This document shows, piece by piece, positions 53,900 to 63,957 of a DNA stretch of 64,000 bases. Under the pieces are notes generated by a model that made no database searches, had not been told where the DNA came from, and saw nothing but the letters and a program-made list of their open reading frames with translations. The stretch is from Mesorhizobium onobrychidis. GTDB taxonomy: Bacteria > Pseudomonadota > Alphaproteobacteria > Rhizobiales > Rhizobiaceae. The DNA lies in the NCBI RefSeq assembly GCF_024707545.1, contig NZ_CP062229.1:6491501-6555500 (forward strand), in the 5' to 3' direction. Position 1 is the stretch's first letter; each line of letters begins with the position of its first letter. The translations under genes and the position numbers were made by a program.

Positions 53900-54766
53900 T
53901 CACGCGGCCCGGTGGGCGGCGGATGCCTCGAGCCACGCATAGAAGGCTTCCATGCCCTCTCCCGTGCGGGCGGAGACCGTCAGCGTCTGGAGGCGCGGAT
54001 TGACGCGCAGGGCGTTGGCGATGCAGAGGCCGACATTGAAATCGAGATGCGGCAGCAGGTCGGCCTTGTTGAGGATCATCAGTTCGGCGGCGGCGAACAT
54101 GTTGGGATATTTGAGCGGCTTGTCCTCGCCTTCGGTGACTGACAGCACCACAACCTTGTGGGCCTCGCCGAGATCGAAGGCGGCGGGACAGACGAGGTTG
54201 CCGACATTCTCTATGAAGAGCGCAGAGCCTGGTTCGAGCGCGAGATCCTCAGCCGCGTGGCCCACCATGTGGGCGTCGAGGTGGCAGCCCTTGCCCGTGT
54301 TGATCTGGATGGCGCGGGCGCCGGTCTCGCGGATCCGGGCCGCGTCGTTCGAGGTCTGCTGGTCACCTTCGATAACCGAGATCGTGAGGCGGTCCTTTAG
54401 GTCATCGATCGTGCGGACCAGCAGGCTGGTCTTGCCCGAGCCGGGGCTGGAGACGAAGTTGAGCGCAAAGATGCCCTGGCGCTCAAAATATCGCCGGTTC
54501 TCTTCCGCATAGGCGTCGTTCTTGGAGAGGATGTCTCTCTCCACCTGGATGATCCGCTCCTGGCTCATGCCTGGTACATTGACGCCGGCGATCCCCTTGC
54601 CATAATGGTCGCTGCAGTCCGCGGCATGGTGATGATCATGCCCGCCATCGCCATGGTGGTGGTCGTCGTGGTCGTGATGATGGTCATGGCTGTGACCGTG
54701 CCCGCGCTCTTCGTGCTTTTCACCCTCGACGGAAGAAGTCCCGCAACCGCATACCGTGCACATCAT
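53900..54766 (-). CDS. hypB: Nickel-insertion GTPase HypB with His-rich nickel-storage region
   Basis: A 288-residue GTPase that delivers nickel to the hydrogenase. The N-terminus CTVCGCG is the high-affinity CxxCGC nickel site. Residues about 20-55 are packed with His (about 18), typical of nickel-storing rhizobial HypB. The G domain has [11 protein letters not shown] (Walker A), EGDQQT and [10 protein letters not shown]. The start is M1 at 54766 or the next Met at 54763. It lies between hypA and hypF. Confidence 0.95.
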   Translation of the reverse strand: MMCTVCGCGTSSVEGEKHEERGHGHSHDHHHDHDDHHHGDGGHDHHHAADCSDHYGKGIAGVNVPGMSQERIIQVERDILSKNDAYAEENRRYFERQGIFALNFVSSPGSGKTSLLVRTIDDLKDRLTISVIEGDQQTSNDAARIRETGARAIQINTGKGCHLDAHMVGHAAEDLALEPGSALFIENVGNLVCPAAFDLGEAHKVVVLSVTEGEDKPLKYPNMFAAAELMILNKADLLPHLDFNVGLCIANALRVNPRLQTLTVSARTGEGMEAFYAWLEASAAHRAA

Positions 54767-55104
54767 CTCACCTCCATATCCCTGATCTTCAATTCGTCGC
54801 CTGCCGTCATCTGGACCCGATGCCGTCCGCAGTCCGGGCAGGCGCCGAACCGCTCCTCCAAGGCGACCGTCTTGCCGCAGTCAAAACACCAGCCCTCGCC
54901 GGCAATGCGGTTGATCTCGAGCGTCGCCTCGTCCGCAATCGTGCCGTGTCGCACGGCCTCATAACAGAACATCAGCGCAGCCGGTTCGACGTGGCTCAGC
55001 ACGCCCACGTCGAGCCGGACCGACTTCACGCGTGTCGCGCAGTTCTGCCGCGCCGTGTCGCAGACGATCTCGATCACACTCTCCATCAGCGACATTTCAT
55101 GCAT
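54763..55104 (-). CDS. hypA: Nickel metallochaperone HypA
   Basis: A 113-residue protein with the required MHE nickel-binding N-terminus ([14 protein letters not shown]) and a four-cysteine zinc site, CFDC...CPDC. It passes nickel with HypB. The start ATG 55104 is fixed by the MHE motif; the frame is open nine codons upstream, inside hupK. It overlaps both hupK and hypB. Confidence 0.95.
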   Translation of the reverse strand: MHEMSLMESVIEIVCDTARQNCATRVKSVRLDVGVLSHVEPAALMFCYEAVRHGTIADEATLEINRIAGEGWCFDCGKTVALEERFGACPDCGRHRVQMTAGDELKIRDMEVR

Positions 55105-56206
55105 GTGCGGCCTCGCGAACATTGACCTCAAAGGCCACGCAAGGATCGAACAGGACCGCGAGCCGCGACACCGATCTCACGGCGGCCTCATCGGTCCCGA
55201 CGGGTGACGACAGCAGTGTCTCGACGAAGGGGCCGGCGGGATGAAAATTCCATTCGGTCGGGGCAAGGATGCGATAGGACGAAAGCCTGCCGTCACCGCC
55301 GATCTCGGCCTGATGATAGAGCCGGCCACGCGCGCATTCCACAGCACCATAGCCACCGGCGCCCGGCGTGGTCCCGCCGCAGGCGAGTGATGCTCCGTCG
55401 TGCTTGCCGGTTGCTGCGAGAGCCGTCAGTTGTTTGAGGCAGAGGCGCACGTCGTTGATGCGGGCTAGCAGTCGTTGGACCAGATGGGAAGCCTCCACGT
55501 CATCGGCGGCGAGCCGGGCATAAGCGCCCGTCTCCGCGACGCGGCCTAGGAGATGCGGCAGGCTTGCATAGCCGGGCTCAGCGCAAAGCCGGGCGATGAC
55601 TTCCGGATCGTCATTAATGGTCAGTGGATCGGGCCGCCGGCGATTGAAGACCCGATCGTCGCCTATATCCTGCAACATCGCGGCGCAGGCTGATTCCGGC
55701 AAAGGTGTGTCGCCCTGGCTCGGGATGCCGAGCTTGCTGGCCGCCGCAGACAACCGCGCAGCGGCGGCCGCCAAATGCGCCCTGTCGATTTGCCCGGCCT
55801 TGGCCGCGGCGATGATTGCTTGCGAAGCGGCCAGCGCTTCGCGGAGATGTCTACCGGCGGTTGCGCCGAGCGATGCCGGCAGGGGGCATGGCCAATGGAG
55901 GATGAGTGCCCGCAAGGGTTCGAAAATCCGCTCGGCGAGCAATCCGGCGCCGGAGCCGATCCGTTCGTCCACCCTCATCGCCATATCCGCTGCATTCAGG
56001 ACAGCGAGCCGCGCCGCTACGGATTGCGCAAAACCGCAGAGCGAAAAGACTTGACCGGCAAGAGGGGACGCCTCTTCGGGCCTGCGGCCGACGAACATGC
56101 GCGTCAGCCCCTGGGGGCGGTTCGCCTTCACCGCGACGGAACAGGCAAGCGCGCGCGACACGGTTACGTCGATCCTTATCGTGCCTGCCCCGAGAAGGAA
56201 TGTCAT
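55097..56206 (-). CDS. hupK: Hydrogenase assembly protein HupK
   Basis: A 369-residue protein of the HupK family, remotely like the hydrogenase large subunit and thought to act as a scaffold during cofactor assembly in oxygen-exposed NiFe hydrogenases. Visible landmarks are [15 protein letters not shown] near residue 55, equivalent to the first cysteine region of HupL, and [11 protein letters not shown] at the C-terminus, like the second. Each motif keeps only one cysteine. It overlaps hupJ by 4 bases and hypA by 8. Confidence 0.92.
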   Translation of the reverse strand: MTFLLGAGTIRIDVTVSRALACSVAVKANRPQGLTRMFVGRRPEEASPLAGQVFSLCGFAQSVAARLAVLNAADMAMRVDERIGSGAGLLAERIFEPLRALILHWPCPLPASLGATAGRHLREALAASQAIIAAAKAGQIDRAHLAAAAARLSAAASKLGIPSQGDTPLPESACAAMLQDIGDDRVFNRRRPDPLTINDDPEVIARLCAEPGYASLPHLLGRVAETGAYARLAADDVEASHLVQRLLARINDVRLCLKQLTALAATGKHDGASLACGGTTPGAGGYGAVECARGRLYHQAEIGGDGRLSSYRILAPTEWNFHPAGPFVETLLSSPVGTDEAAVRSVSRLAVLFDPCVAFEVNVREAAHA

Positions 56207-56730
56207 TCCGACGCCTCCTCGCGCCTGCGGAAATGCCCGCCCAACAGGTCACGCCGGTTGACCGCCGCGGGCGGGGCGGGCGGCGGTTCGAGCGTGGCAG
56301 GATCAAAGAAGGCCCGGGCCGCTTCGTCCGCTGTTTCGAGGGCAGCCTCCATCGTCGCGAACTCGAAGACCGGAGAAAACAGCGAGCAGGAATCGACACG
56401 GTCAATCGCATCGAGTTCACCGGCAATGAACCCGACCTCACCCGCCGGCAGGCCGACACGGAGGGTCGTACCGGTGGCAGCTGGGGCGGAGGAAGGGCCC
56501 TGCGGCAGATCCGCTGCCACGAGATTCATGAACCATGGTGTAATCACGATGCCGAACGCACGACCGCCGTAAGTCCGAAAACCGGTCGAGGCAATGCCAA
56601 GCGCGGGATTGCAGATCGGCACATCGGCCATGGCGGTCGCGTAAATGTGCCGGTAGCAGGCCTCGAGCCGCCGGCCGAGCGCCTGCGCGGGATCGATCTC
56701 GGACATCTCTGCGACGTCAGCGTCCATCAC
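56203..56730 (-). CDS. hupJ: Hydrogenase accessory protein HupJ (HybE/HupJ family)
   Basis: A 175-residue protein of the HupJ/HoxT-type family. Segments include [38 protein letters not shown] (near residue 85) and LPAGEVGFI. The family assists large- or small-subunit maturation; its exact chemistry is not settled. It overlaps hupI by 14 bases and hupK by 4. Confidence 0.9.
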   Translation of the reverse strand: MMDADVAEMSEIDPAQALGRRLEACYRHIYATAMADVPICNPALGIASTGFRTYGGRAFGIVITPWFMNLVAADLPQGPSSAPAATGTTLRVGLPAGEVGFIAGELDAIDRVDSCSLFSPVFEFATMEAALETADEAARAFFDPATLEPPPAPPAAVNRRDLLGGHFRRREEASE

Positions 56731-56932
56731 CTAGCCTCATGAACTTTGATTGCAGCGCATCGCAATTTGGGCAGCGCCAGTCTTCCGGCAGGTCTGCAAA
56801 CGACGTCCCCGGAGCAATCTGCCAGACCGGGTCACCCTCAGCGGGATCATAGACATGCCAGCAGATACCGCATTCCATCTGGTCGTCGTCCGACACGGTC
56901 TCGCGCTTGCCGAAATTCTCGAAGGCGCTCAT
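56717..56932 (-). CDS. hupI: Rubredoxin HupI
   Basis: A 71-residue rubredoxin with two Cx2C pairs, [10 protein letters not shown] and CPNCDAL, binding one iron. In hup clusters HupI is thought to protect or mature the iron-sulfur small subunit when oxygen is present. It overlaps hupH by 4 bases and hupJ by 14. Confidence 0.95.
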   Translation of the reverse strand: MSAFENFGKRETVSDDDQMECGICWHVYDPAEGDPVWQIAPGTSFADLPEDWRCPNCDALQSKFMRLGDGR

Positions 56933-57777
56933 TTGAAATAGGCCTCCTCGATCTCACGCAGTCTCGCCTCGGAGTCGCGGAAATCATCCTCGGCGGCGAT
57001 CGCGACCGAGGGAATGTCGCAGATCTCCAACGTATCGAGGATGATCGTGTCCATGGCGTTGTAGAACTGAACCGACCAGACATTGCGCGCGCCGGTCACC
57101 ACGATGCGGCAGGTGCCATAGCCGCGCGAGGTGAGCTGCACCGGCCCGGCACCCAGCGTTTCCTGCAGGAAGGCCATGTCCTCCGGGCTCATCGGGAAGA
57201 GCGAGAAGGTGATGATATGGCCCGGATCACCGTCGCTGTAACGGGCGATGCGATCACCGATCTCGGTCAGCACGGGCATGACGTTCATGGCGCCGGTCGG
57301 CGCCGGCCCGTGGCTGATCGACTCCGGCAGCGCCGAACACGCCTGTTTGACAGCGGCGGGAATGCTCGCGACCTCGACATAGTCGGCAATGAGCCGGCCC
57401 TCACCGTCGGTGAAACGGACGCGCCAGACGCCAGCCATCACCGCCTCCTGCATCTGGGCCGTGATGCCGTTCGCCAATGCCGCGATGCCGGCGACCTCGC
57501 CCTCGCCGAGAGTCTGGGCGATCAGTTCCTTGTCGTCGTCGGGGAAATCGGTGATGTCGAATAGCCGGCCCGGCCGGTCGGCCTTCTGAACGGCGAGCGC
57601 GTCAGCGAGTTCCGGCAGGAGCATCGCCGTCCGCCGACATCGGTGGATCATTTCCTCGGCGCTGCTGGTGGCGAGGAAATTGAGCTTGCGGGCACGCAGC
57701 GGCGCCTCGGCGCCGATCGGCATCACCGTCATCGCCGCATCCTCGCCCTCGGGGGCGACCCAGAGTCCGGCCTTCAT
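56929..57777 (-). CDS. hupH: Hydrogenase expression/formation protein HupH
   Basis: A 282-residue protein of the HupH/HyaF family: ANGITAQMQEAVMAGVWRVRF, ITFSLFPMSPEDMAFLQETLGAGPV and SRGYGTCRI, then a conserved NVWSVQFYNAMDTIILDTLEICDIP near the C-terminus. It is required for small-subunit processing. It overlaps hupG and hupI by 4 bases each. Confidence 0.94.
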   Translation of the reverse strand: MKAGLWVAPEGEDAAMTVMPIGAEAPLRARKLNFLATSSAEEMIHRCRRTAMLLPELADALAVQKADRPGRLFDITDFPDDDKELIAQTLGEGEVAGIAALANGITAQMQEAVMAGVWRVRFTDGEGRLIADYVEVASIPAAVKQACSALPESISHGPAPTGAMNVMPVLTEIGDRIARYSDGDPGHIITFSLFPMSPEDMAFLQETLGAGPVQLTSRGYGTCRIVVTGARNVWSVQFYNAMDTIILDTLEICDIPSVAIAAEDDFRDSEARLREIEEAYFK

Positions 57778-58223
57778 CGCGCGATCTCCTTGCCGGCATG
57801 GGTGATCTCGACCTTCAGTCCGCCCGAGGGCACCATGACCGGCGCGTTGGGCGCGAGCCAGGCGCTGATCTTCTCGACATATTCGGACCAGTCGCGGATC
57901 TTGCCCAGCACGCCGACCGGTTGGTCTCGACGAGTCACGGCGAGGCTCGGCATCACAACGACGTTAAAGCGGGCCTTTAGCTTGTCTGCGGCCGTGCGGA
58001 GGACCACGGCGCCGCGCAAGCGGCCTTGGAAGGCCTTGAGGATATGCGGGAGGACGACGGCGACGTCATCGGCTTCCGGACGCTGCGACGGATCGCCGGT
58101 GAAGAACAGCACGGCATTGTCGGGTTCACCCGCCGCCGGAGCGAGGAAGGCATCGATGTTCGTCTCGTCGATGAGGGGCAGGCGCGCCCGCTCGCTCAGG
58201 GCGCGGACCAGGACAGATGGCAT
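57774..58223 (-). CDS. hupG: Hydrogenase chaperone HupG (HyaE-like thioredoxin fold)
   Basis: A 149-residue protein of the HyaE/HupG family, with a thioredoxin-like fold but no CxxC: NAVLFFTGDPSQRPEADDVAVVLPHIL, then FNVVVMPSLAV. It binds the Tat signal of the small subunit before export. ATG 58223 follows GGAGGAG; an in-frame GTG lies at 58235. An IS remnant separates it from hupF, so it may depend on read-through. Confidence 0.92.
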   Translation of the reverse strand: MPSVLVRALSERARLPLIDETNIDAFLAPAAGEPDNAVLFFTGDPSQRPEADDVAVVLPHILKAFQGRLRGAVVLRTAADKLKARFNVVVMPSLAVTRRDQPVGVLGKIRDWSEYVEKISAWLAPNAPVMVPSGGLKVEITHAGKEIAR

Positions 58224-58297
58224 AGTCTCCTCCACAAATCACGATGCAAAGCATTCGAAGGAAATGAGAAGCAAGCGGCGTGCCAGACTTGGGAAAG

Positions 58298-58665
58298 TGA
58301 GCACCAAGATTCATGCAGCTGGCGATGCGCTCGGGCTACCGGTTCGCCTGATCGCCAGCCCCGGACAGCGCAACGATATCGCCTTTGCCCATGATCCCGT
58401 CGATGGCTTCGAGGCTGGTGCCACGATCGCCGACAAGGGCTATGACGCCGACCACCTGCACGAAAAGATCGCTGAAAGGGGAGCTGAAATCCGTCATCCC
58501 ACCGAAGCGCAACCGCAAGGTCCAGCGTCCCTACGACACTCACCTCATCGAGCGCTTCTTTTGCACAAGCAGTTCCGCCGTGTCGCAACCCGCTACGACA
58601 AGCTGCTGGCAAACTTCATGGGCTTCGTTAAACTCGCAGCTATCGCTATCTGGCTCAGATGTTAA
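58298..58665 (+). pseudogene. IS5-family transposase remnant between hupG and hupF
   Basis: The forward strand encodes the C-terminal part of an IS5-type (IS427 group) DDE transposase: STKIHAAGDALGLPVRLI, GATIADKGYDAD (second catalytic Asp), then, after a shift, IPPKRNRKVQRPYDTHLIERFF (carrying the Glu) and, shifted back, QFRRVATRYDKLLANFMGF. The N-terminal half is missing and two shifts are present, so it is inactive. It lies antisense to the hup operon. Confidence 0.88.
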
Positions 58666-58716
58666 ATCGTCACTACGGCCGAGGTGGAAAGTCCTTCCCC
58701 TTTGGAAATTTTTTTC

Positions 58717-59013
58717 TCACTCGCTACGCAGATGCGGCGGCAGTTCCGGCTCGCGCGAGGTGAGATCGGCAAAGAGGGCGTCGAAAGCCCTCCCCTCGAC
58801 AGCTTCAGCAAGACCCGCGAGTGCGTTGTCGATGGCGCGGGCCTCGTCGGCGTCCAGCACCCGGATGGCGGAGGCGAGATGGGTGAGTAGGTAGGTTCCC
58901 GGCGGTTGTGGGCCGACCAGCATGAGGGAGATCGAGGATATCCGGCCATGTCGCTCGCAGTGCGCGACGAACTCATTGCCGGCGACGACCCGCATGGGAA
59001 TGCCGATGCACAT
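58717..59013 (-). CDS. hupF: HypC-like chaperone HupF
   Basis: A 98-residue HypC paralogue beginning MCIGIPMRVV, with Cys2 as the functional residue and PPGTYLLTHLASAIRVLDADEA as the core. In rhizobia HupF assists HupL and stabilises it when oxygen is present. ATG 59013 follows a GGAGGAG stretch. It is separated from hupG by the IS5-family remnant. Confidence 0.93.
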   Translation of the reverse strand: MCIGIPMRVVAGNEFVAHCERHGRISSISLMLVGPQPPGTYLLTHLASAIRVLDADEARAIDNALAGLAEAVEGRAFDALFADLTSREPELPPHLRSE

Positions 59014-59087
59014 GATGCTCCTCCTCCGTCGTCCAGATCTTATGAAATCGGGAGCCGCGGTGTGCAGGGTCCCCACACGACTACCGA

Positions 59088-59133
59088 CCGGCCTCAGCCC
59101 TGGGAGAAGTCCGGCCTCAGCCCTGGGAGAAGT
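59088..59133. repeat. Exact 23-base tandem duplication next to the hupE stop
   Basis: CCGGCCTCAGCCCTGGGAGA plus AGT occurs at 59088-59110 and again at 59111-59133, abutting the hupE stop codon. It lies in the hupE-hupF gap and looks like a recent slippage duplication. Confidence 0.9.
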
Positions 59134-59709
59134 TCAGCCGGCCAGCTGGACTGCACCGGCAAGGGCAATGGCCACGCCGGCGGTCCGCGCGGCAACTCGC
59201 TGGGCGTTGCCGAACCTCAACAAGGCCAGCCCGAAACCGGTGAGATGCAGGATGACCGTGGCAGCCATGAAGCCCGCCACATAGCCGCCCGCATGCGCCA
59301 TCGCCGGAAGTTCGGTGCCATGGGCGTGGCCATGGAAGAGCGCGCATGTTCCAACCACCGTCGCCGCGACCGACGTTGAAACCTTCACTTCGAAAACAAC
59401 CAGCAGACCGAGCAGCGCGACGGTCAGCGCGATCCCGGTTTCCACCATTGGAAAAGCGAGGCCATAAATACCCAGGCCGCCGCCCACCGCCATAACCGTC
59501 ACGAAGGCCAAGGGAACGATCCATCGGGCTTTACCGCCCAGCGTCAAGGCCCAGAAGCCGACCGCGACCATCGCCAGGATATGATCGAGACCACTGAACG
59601 GATGGCTGAAGCCGGCAACCGCGCCGTCGGTGTGAAGGCCGGCATGCGCGTGGGCGATGTCCGGTAGCGCCATCACGACGAGCGTCGCCGCAACCCTACG
59701 GAAATTCAT
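59134..59709 (-). CDS. hupE: Nickel permease HupE
   Basis: A 191-residue HupE/UreJ-family protein. A signal peptide (ATLVVMALPDIAHAHA) is followed by FSHPFSGLDHILAMVAVGFWA, the conserved His/Asp-rich HPxxGLDH nickel motif. Six membrane segments follow, with FHGHAHGTELP near residue 125. It imports nickel for hydrogenase. ATG 59709; the open frame upstream overlaps hupD only nominally. Confidence 0.94.
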   Translation of the reverse strand: MNFRRVAATLVVMALPDIAHAHAGLHTDGAVAGFSHPFSGLDHILAMVAVGFWALTLGGKARWIVPLAFVTVMAVGGGLGIYGLAFPMVETGIALTVALLGLLVVFEVKVSTSVAATVVGTCALFHGHAHGTELPAMAHAGGYVAGFMAATVILHLTGFGLALLRFGNAQRVAARTAGVAIALAGAVQLAG

Positions 59710-59719
59710 GATATCCTCC

Positions 59720-60328
59720 TCAATAGCGCAATGCGGCCGATTCGGCTCGGCGCTCGTAACGTTCGAAATCGATGTCGTTTTCAAGTAGTGGCGAAACCCC
59801 GGCCCCTTCCGGTCGCGCGGTGACGACGACGCCCCAGTCCCGCAGTATTCCTACTGCCGTTTCGATTGCGCGCGGTATGACTGCCTTGACAGGCGTCGTC
59901 AGCGGGCCGCCCCAGTCCTCGAGACCCAGCGGCTGGCACCCGATGAGAACCAGCCGATCGGGACAGTGCCCCATGAGGTCAGCGGCGCTCAGCACCTCCT
60001 GGAAGCCGGTCTGATGCAGGCTCATCTTCTTGGCGCCAGTAAATTTCGGCACCTCGTCGTCTTCCACGATCTTTATCGTGCCCGGCTCGAGGCCGTAGTC
60101 GATGGCGTCGAACACGATCAAACGATCGTGTTCATTGACGAACTGCACGAGATAGAGCCCCTGCGTGCCGCCATCGAGGACGGTGACGTTGTCGGGCACC
60201 CGATACGCCTTGTGGAAGGTTTCCACCGCGCGCACGCCGAAGCCTTCATCGGCCCAGAGGATATTGCCTATGCCAAGCACGAGAATCCGAGGGGAAGGCG
60301 AAGAGGCCAAGGGATTTGGGGCGACCAT
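59720..60328 (-). CDS. hupD: Hydrogenase maturation protease HupD
   Basis: A 202-residue endopeptidase that removes the HupL C-terminal tail once nickel is in place. ILVLGIGNILWADEGFGVR (nickel-sensing Glu in the DEG motif, about residue 28), VFDAIDYG and SLHQTGFQEVL (His) are the M52-family motifs. The start follows immediately on the hupC stop. Confidence 0.95.
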   Translation of the reverse strand: MVAPNPLASSPSPRILVLGIGNILWADEGFGVRAVETFHKAYRVPDNVTVLDGGTQGLYLVQFVNEHDRLIVFDAIDYGLEPGTIKIVEDDEVPKFTGAKKMSLHQTGFQEVLSAADLMGHCPDRLVLIGCQPLGLEDWGGPLTTPVKAVIPRAIETAVGILRDWGVVVTARPEGAGVSPLLENDIDFERYERRAESAALRY

Positions 60329-61042
60329 CTAGTCCTCACTGTCCTTGAAGAGCCGTTCGCCGGAAATCATCGACGAGATGATGCTCTGTCGGCTCATAAT
60401 GTCCTCGCGGATCGCCACATAAATGTGAACCATGACGAAGACGAGGATTACCCACATGCCGAGATGGTGGAATGTGTGGATGTCCTGGCTGTTGGACCAG
60501 ATCGAGAACACCCAGCCGAAAAGCGCATATTCCCAGCCGTCGCGGCCGGCACCCTCGCTATAGAGCCCAAAGCCGGTGATCACCATGAAGAAGAGCGGCA
60601 CGGTGAACATCAGGAACATGGTGAACTGGGAAAGCGGGTTGTGGCCGACATACTTCGGCTGCCGGGCCAAGAACGTGTACCACCGCAACTCATGCAGCCA
60701 TTCCTTCCAGAAGCGGCCGCTCCAGAAGGGCACATAGAAGATCTGGCGGGCATGGATATTGCCGACAAAGGCCCAGTAGACCCTGAGGATAAGGAACACG
60801 GCAAGGACCTGCCCCGCCGCGAAGTGGATGAAGCGGATATACCCCATCAGGAAATTGGCGATGGCCTCGCCCGGCACGGAAGGCAGCGGCGAGCTGATGA
60901 AATAGCCGGTTAGCGCGAGCGTCAGGATCGAGACGGCGTTGACCCAGTGCCAGATGCGCACCGGGGCTTCGTAAACATAGATGCTCTTGTGCTCGACGGC
61001 CTTTTCACCGTCGGCGTCGGCGGCTGCGAGAGTTTCATGGAT
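60329..61042 (-). CDS. hupC: Hydrogenase cytochrome b subunit HupC, no standard start codon
   Basis: A roughly 237-residue membrane dihaem cytochrome b that passes electrons from HupSL to quinone. Four helices and haem histidines are visible: RIWHWVNAVSILTLALTGYF, YIRFIHFAAGQVLAVF, ITGFGLYSEGAG and DIHTFHHLGMWVILVFVMVHIYVAI. The family-like frame reaches the N-terminal HETLAAADADGEK, but no ATG, GTG or TTG is available. In frame there are ATC at 61042, nine bases after AGGAGG, and ATA at 61051. The nearby ATG (61038) is out of frame. The start given is therefore provisional. Confidence 0.88.
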   Translation of the reverse strand: MHETLAAADADGEKAVEHKSIYVYEAPVRIWHWVNAVSILTLALTGYFISSPLPSVPGEAIANFLMGYIRFIHFAAGQVLAVFLILRVYWAFVGNIHARQIFYVPFWSGRFWKEWLHELRWYTFLARQPKYVGHNPLSQFTMFLMFTVPLFFMVITGFGLYSEGAGRDGWEYALFGWVFSIWSNSQDIHTFHHLGMWVILVFVMVHIYVAIREDIMSRQSIISSMISGERLFKDSED

Positions 61043-61056
61043 ATGACTTATCCTCC

Positions 61057-62847
61057 TCACCGGACCTGGACCTTGGCCATTTCCTGACCGTCCGGGCTCA
61101 TGACATGCGTCGAGCATGCTAGGCACGGATCGAAGGAATGGATGGTCCTGAGGATTTCGAGAGGTTGGGTGGGGTCTGACATCGGCGTATCCATCAACGA
61201 AGCCTCGAAGGCGCCAATATTTCCTGCCGGATCGCGAGGGCTGCCGTTCCATGTGGTGGGCACGACGCACTGGTAGTTGTCGATCTTGCCGTCCTTGATT
61301 TTGATCCAGTGCGCGAGCGCGCCGCGCGGGGCCTCGGTAAAGCCGACGCCCCTGACCTCCTTGGGCCAGGTTTCCGGCTTCCACTTGTCGACATGGGCCG
61401 TAGAGAGGTCGCCGGCCCTAATATTGGCAATCAGCTTGTTCCGGAAATAGCGCATCTGGTGGCCGGCCCAGCTCGATTCGAGCGCACGGGCTGCCGTGCG
61501 GCCGAGTGTCGAGAAGAGGGCTGAAACTGGAAGGCCGAGATCCTTGAGCACCTTTTCGATCGGGTCCTTGAACTCCGCCTTGTTCTGGGCGTAGCCGACG
61601 ACCCAGCGGGCGAGTGGCCCGACCTCCATCGCATGGCCGCGCCAGCGCGGCGCCTTGATCCAGGAATATTTAGCGGCCTCGTCGAGCTGCTCGATATTGG
61701 TCTTCGTCCCCTTGGCGTTGGGGCCGAGTTCGTAGTGTGGCTCGGTAACCCCGTCCCAGGGATGCAGGCCCTTTGTCTCGTCGGGATATTTGTACCAGGA
61801 ATGGGTAACGAATTCCTGGATCTGTTCGGGATCCTCATGGTCGACCGGCAGCACTTCGACGAGATTGCCATTGATGATCGCGCCGCGCGGCAGCTTCAGG
61901 CTTGCCTCGGAGTAGTCGTTGACGTGCTCGGGTACGTCGCCATAGGCTAGCACGTTCTTGCCCGACAGACCGCCTCCATAGAGCCAGTCCTTGTAAAAGG
62001 AGCCGATGGCCATGATGTCGGGGACGTATACCTTGTCATTGAACTCGATAATCTGGTCGATGATCGAGGTGACCATGTTAAGCCGCTCCATGTTGATCGC
62101 GCCGACCGCACCAGTACCGTCGATATTGATCGGACAGGGTACCCCGCCAACCAGCCAGTTTGGATGCGGGTTCTTGCCGCCGAAGATCGTGTGGATCTTG
62201 ACGATCTCCTTCTGGAAGTCGAGCGCCTCCAGATAATGCACCACCGCCATGAGATTGGCCTCAGGCGGCAGCTTGTAGGATGCATTGCCCCAATAGCCGT
62301 TCTTGAAGGGTCCGAGCTGGCCTGACTCGACGAATTTCCTGAGCCGAGTCTGGATGTCTTTGAAATAGCCTGGAGAGGAAAGCGGCCAGTCGGACACGGA
62401 CTGCGCGAGCGCCGAGGTCGCCTTCGGATCGGCGGAGATCGCAGAGATCACGTCCACCCAGTCGAGCGCATGAAGATGGTAGAAGTGCACGACATGGTCA
62501 TGCACCTGCAGCGCCAGCTGCATCAGGTTGCGGATCGAATTGGCATTGTCCGGGATGGTGATGCCGAGCGCATTCTCGACCGCGCGTACAGAGGTCAGCG
62601 CATGCGTGCCGGTGCAGACGCCGCAGATGCGCTCCGTGAATGCCCATGCGTCGCGGGGGTCGCGGTTCTTTAGGATGACTTCGATGCCGCGCCACATGGT
62701 GCCGGTCGAGACCGCATTCCGGATGATGTTGTTCTCATCGACATTGACCTCCACCCGCATATGTCCCTCGATGCGGGTGACGGGATCGACGACGATGCGC
62801 TTGCCCGAATTGTCCAGTGTGAAGCCGTTGGGTGTTTGAATTGTCAC
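61057..62847 (-). CDS. hupL: Uptake NiFe-hydrogenase large subunit HupL
   Basis: A 596-residue subunit holding the NiFe site that oxidises H2. The first cysteine pair is in [11 protein letters not shown] (about residue 75) and the second in [10 protein letters not shown] near the C-terminus; HupD would cut after the His. The tail [14 protein letters not shown] is the removable peptide. Length fits group 1 membrane-bound hydrogenases. It lies between hupS and hupC in the canonical order. Confidence 0.97.
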   Translation of the reverse strand: MTIQTPNGFTLDNSGKRIVVDPVTRIEGHMRVEVNVDENNIIRNAVSTGTMWRGIEVILKNRDPRDAWAFTERICGVCTGTHALTSVRAVENALGITIPDNANSIRNLMQLALQVHDHVVHFYHLHALDWVDVISAISADPKATSALAQSVSDWPLSSPGYFKDIQTRLRKFVESGQLGPFKNGYWGNASYKLPPEANLMAVVHYLEALDFQKEIVKIHTIFGGKNPHPNWLVGGVPCPINIDGTGAVGAINMERLNMVTSIIDQIIEFNDKVYVPDIMAIGSFYKDWLYGGGLSGKNVLAYGDVPEHVNDYSEASLKLPRGAIINGNLVEVLPVDHEDPEQIQEFVTHSWYKYPDETKGLHPWDGVTEPHYELGPNAKGTKTNIEQLDEAAKYSWIKAPRWRGHAMEVGPLARWVVGYAQNKAEFKDPIEKVLKDLGLPVSALFSTLGRTAARALESSWAGHQMRYFRNKLIANIRAGDLSTAHVDKWKPETWPKEVRGVGFTEAPRGALAHWIKIKDGKIDNYQCVVPTTWNGSPRDPAGNIGAFEASLMDTPMSDPTQPLEILRTIHSFDPCLACSTHVMSPDGQEMAKVQVR

Positions 62848-62871
62848 GATGCTGTTCCTCCCCGAGAGTGA

Positions 62872-63957
62872 TTATGATGCGTCGGCTTTTTCGCGCTTGG
62901 TGGTCACGCGCTTGAAGGCGGTTACCGCGGCATGGGCGGCGATTACGCCACCCACGATGCCGGCGGCGGTCATGCCGACCTTGTCGGCGTTGGCCTCGAC
63001 GCCGAACTGGTGGAGGTTCGTCAGACGGTCATAGAAGCTGCCGTTGTCCCAGAAGCCGTCTTCCGAGCAGCCGATGCAGCCGTGGCCTGACTGGATCGGG
63101 AAGGAAACGCCCCCGTTCCAGCGCACGGTAGAGCAGGCATTGTAGGTGGTCGGGCCCTTGCAGCCCATCTTGTACAGACAGGAGCCCTTGCGTGCGCCCT
63201 CATCGTCCCACTCCTCGACAAACTGGCCGGCATCGAAATGCGGTCGGCGGTAGCACTTGTCGTGGATGCGCTGCGAGTAGAACATCTTGGGCCGGCCCTG
63301 CCGGTCGAGTTCCGGCAGCTTGCCGAAGGTCGTGATGAAGGTGACGACCCCGGTCATCACCTCCGCGATCGGGGGACAGCCTGGTACCTTAATGATCGGC
63401 TTATCGAGGATGACCTTGTCGATCGGTGTCGCCTGGGTCGGGTTCGGATTGGCCGCCTGGACGCAGCCCCAAGAGGCGCAGGCGCCCCAGGCGATAATCG
63501 CCATGGCATCCTCGGCCATCCACTTCAGCTTCTCAACGAAGGGTTTGCCGCCGTCGATGCAGAACATGCCGTCCTCGTTGAGCGGCGGATTGCCCTCCAC
63601 GGCGAGGATGTACTTGCCCTTGTACTTCTCCTTCGTCTCTTTGAGAATCGCCTCCGCTTGATGGCCGGCGGCCGCCATGATCGTATCGTCGTAGTCGAGC
63701 GAGATCATCGACAGCACGACGTCTTTGACGAGCGGATGGGCCGAGCGGATGAAGCTCTCCGAACAGCAGGTGCATTCGAGCCCATGCATCCAGATGACGG
63801 GAACACGTTCCTTGGTCTCGAGTGCTTCAGCCATCGCTGTCGCGGCACCCGGGCCGAAACCGAGGCTCGCGGCCGTCAGGCTGCAGAACTTGGTGAAACT
63901 GCGCCGGGTAATCCCCTGGCGACGAATGACGTCATATAAGGTTTCGGCAGCTGCCAT
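62872..63957 (-). CDS. hupS: Uptake NiFe-hydrogenase small subunit HupS
   Basis: A 361-residue iron-sulfur subunit. A twin-arginine export signal [20 protein letters not shown] is visible in the first 45 residues. The proximal cluster begins at [16 protein letters not shown], with two adjacent-type cysteines as in oxygen-tolerant group 1d enzymes. Further cysteines lie in [26 protein letters not shown] and [15 protein letters not shown]-terminal hydrophobic helix anchors it beside HupC. The promoter lies mostly beyond the right edge of the window. Confidence 0.96.
   Translation of the reverse strand: MAAAETLYDVIRRQGITRRSFTKFCSLTAASLGFGPGAATAMAEALETKERVPVIWMHGLECTCCSESFIRSAHPLVKDVVLSMISLDYDDTIMAAAGHQAEAILKETKEKYKGKYILAVEGNPPLNEDGMFCIDGGKPFVEKLKWMAEDAMAIIAWGACASWGCVQAANPNPTQATPIDKVILDKPIIKVPGCPPIAEVMTGVVTFITTFGKLPELDRQGRPKMFYSQRIHDKCYRRPHFDAGQFVEEWDDEGARKGSCLYKMGCKGPTTYNACSTVRWNGGVSFPIQSGHGCIGCSEDGFWDNGSFYDRLTNLHQFGVEANADKVGMTAAGIVGGVIAAHAAVTAFKRVTTKREKADAS

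Noticed and set aside
52157..54142. Forward open frame of 661 codons
   Set aside because: It is antisense to hypF and hypB with no recognisable domain.
55110..55145. TTGA-GG-TCAA on the minus strand before hypA, near where an FnrN site for hyp genes would be expected
   Set aside because: The half-sites are separated by 2 bases instead of 6, so an Fnr dimer could not bind it normally.
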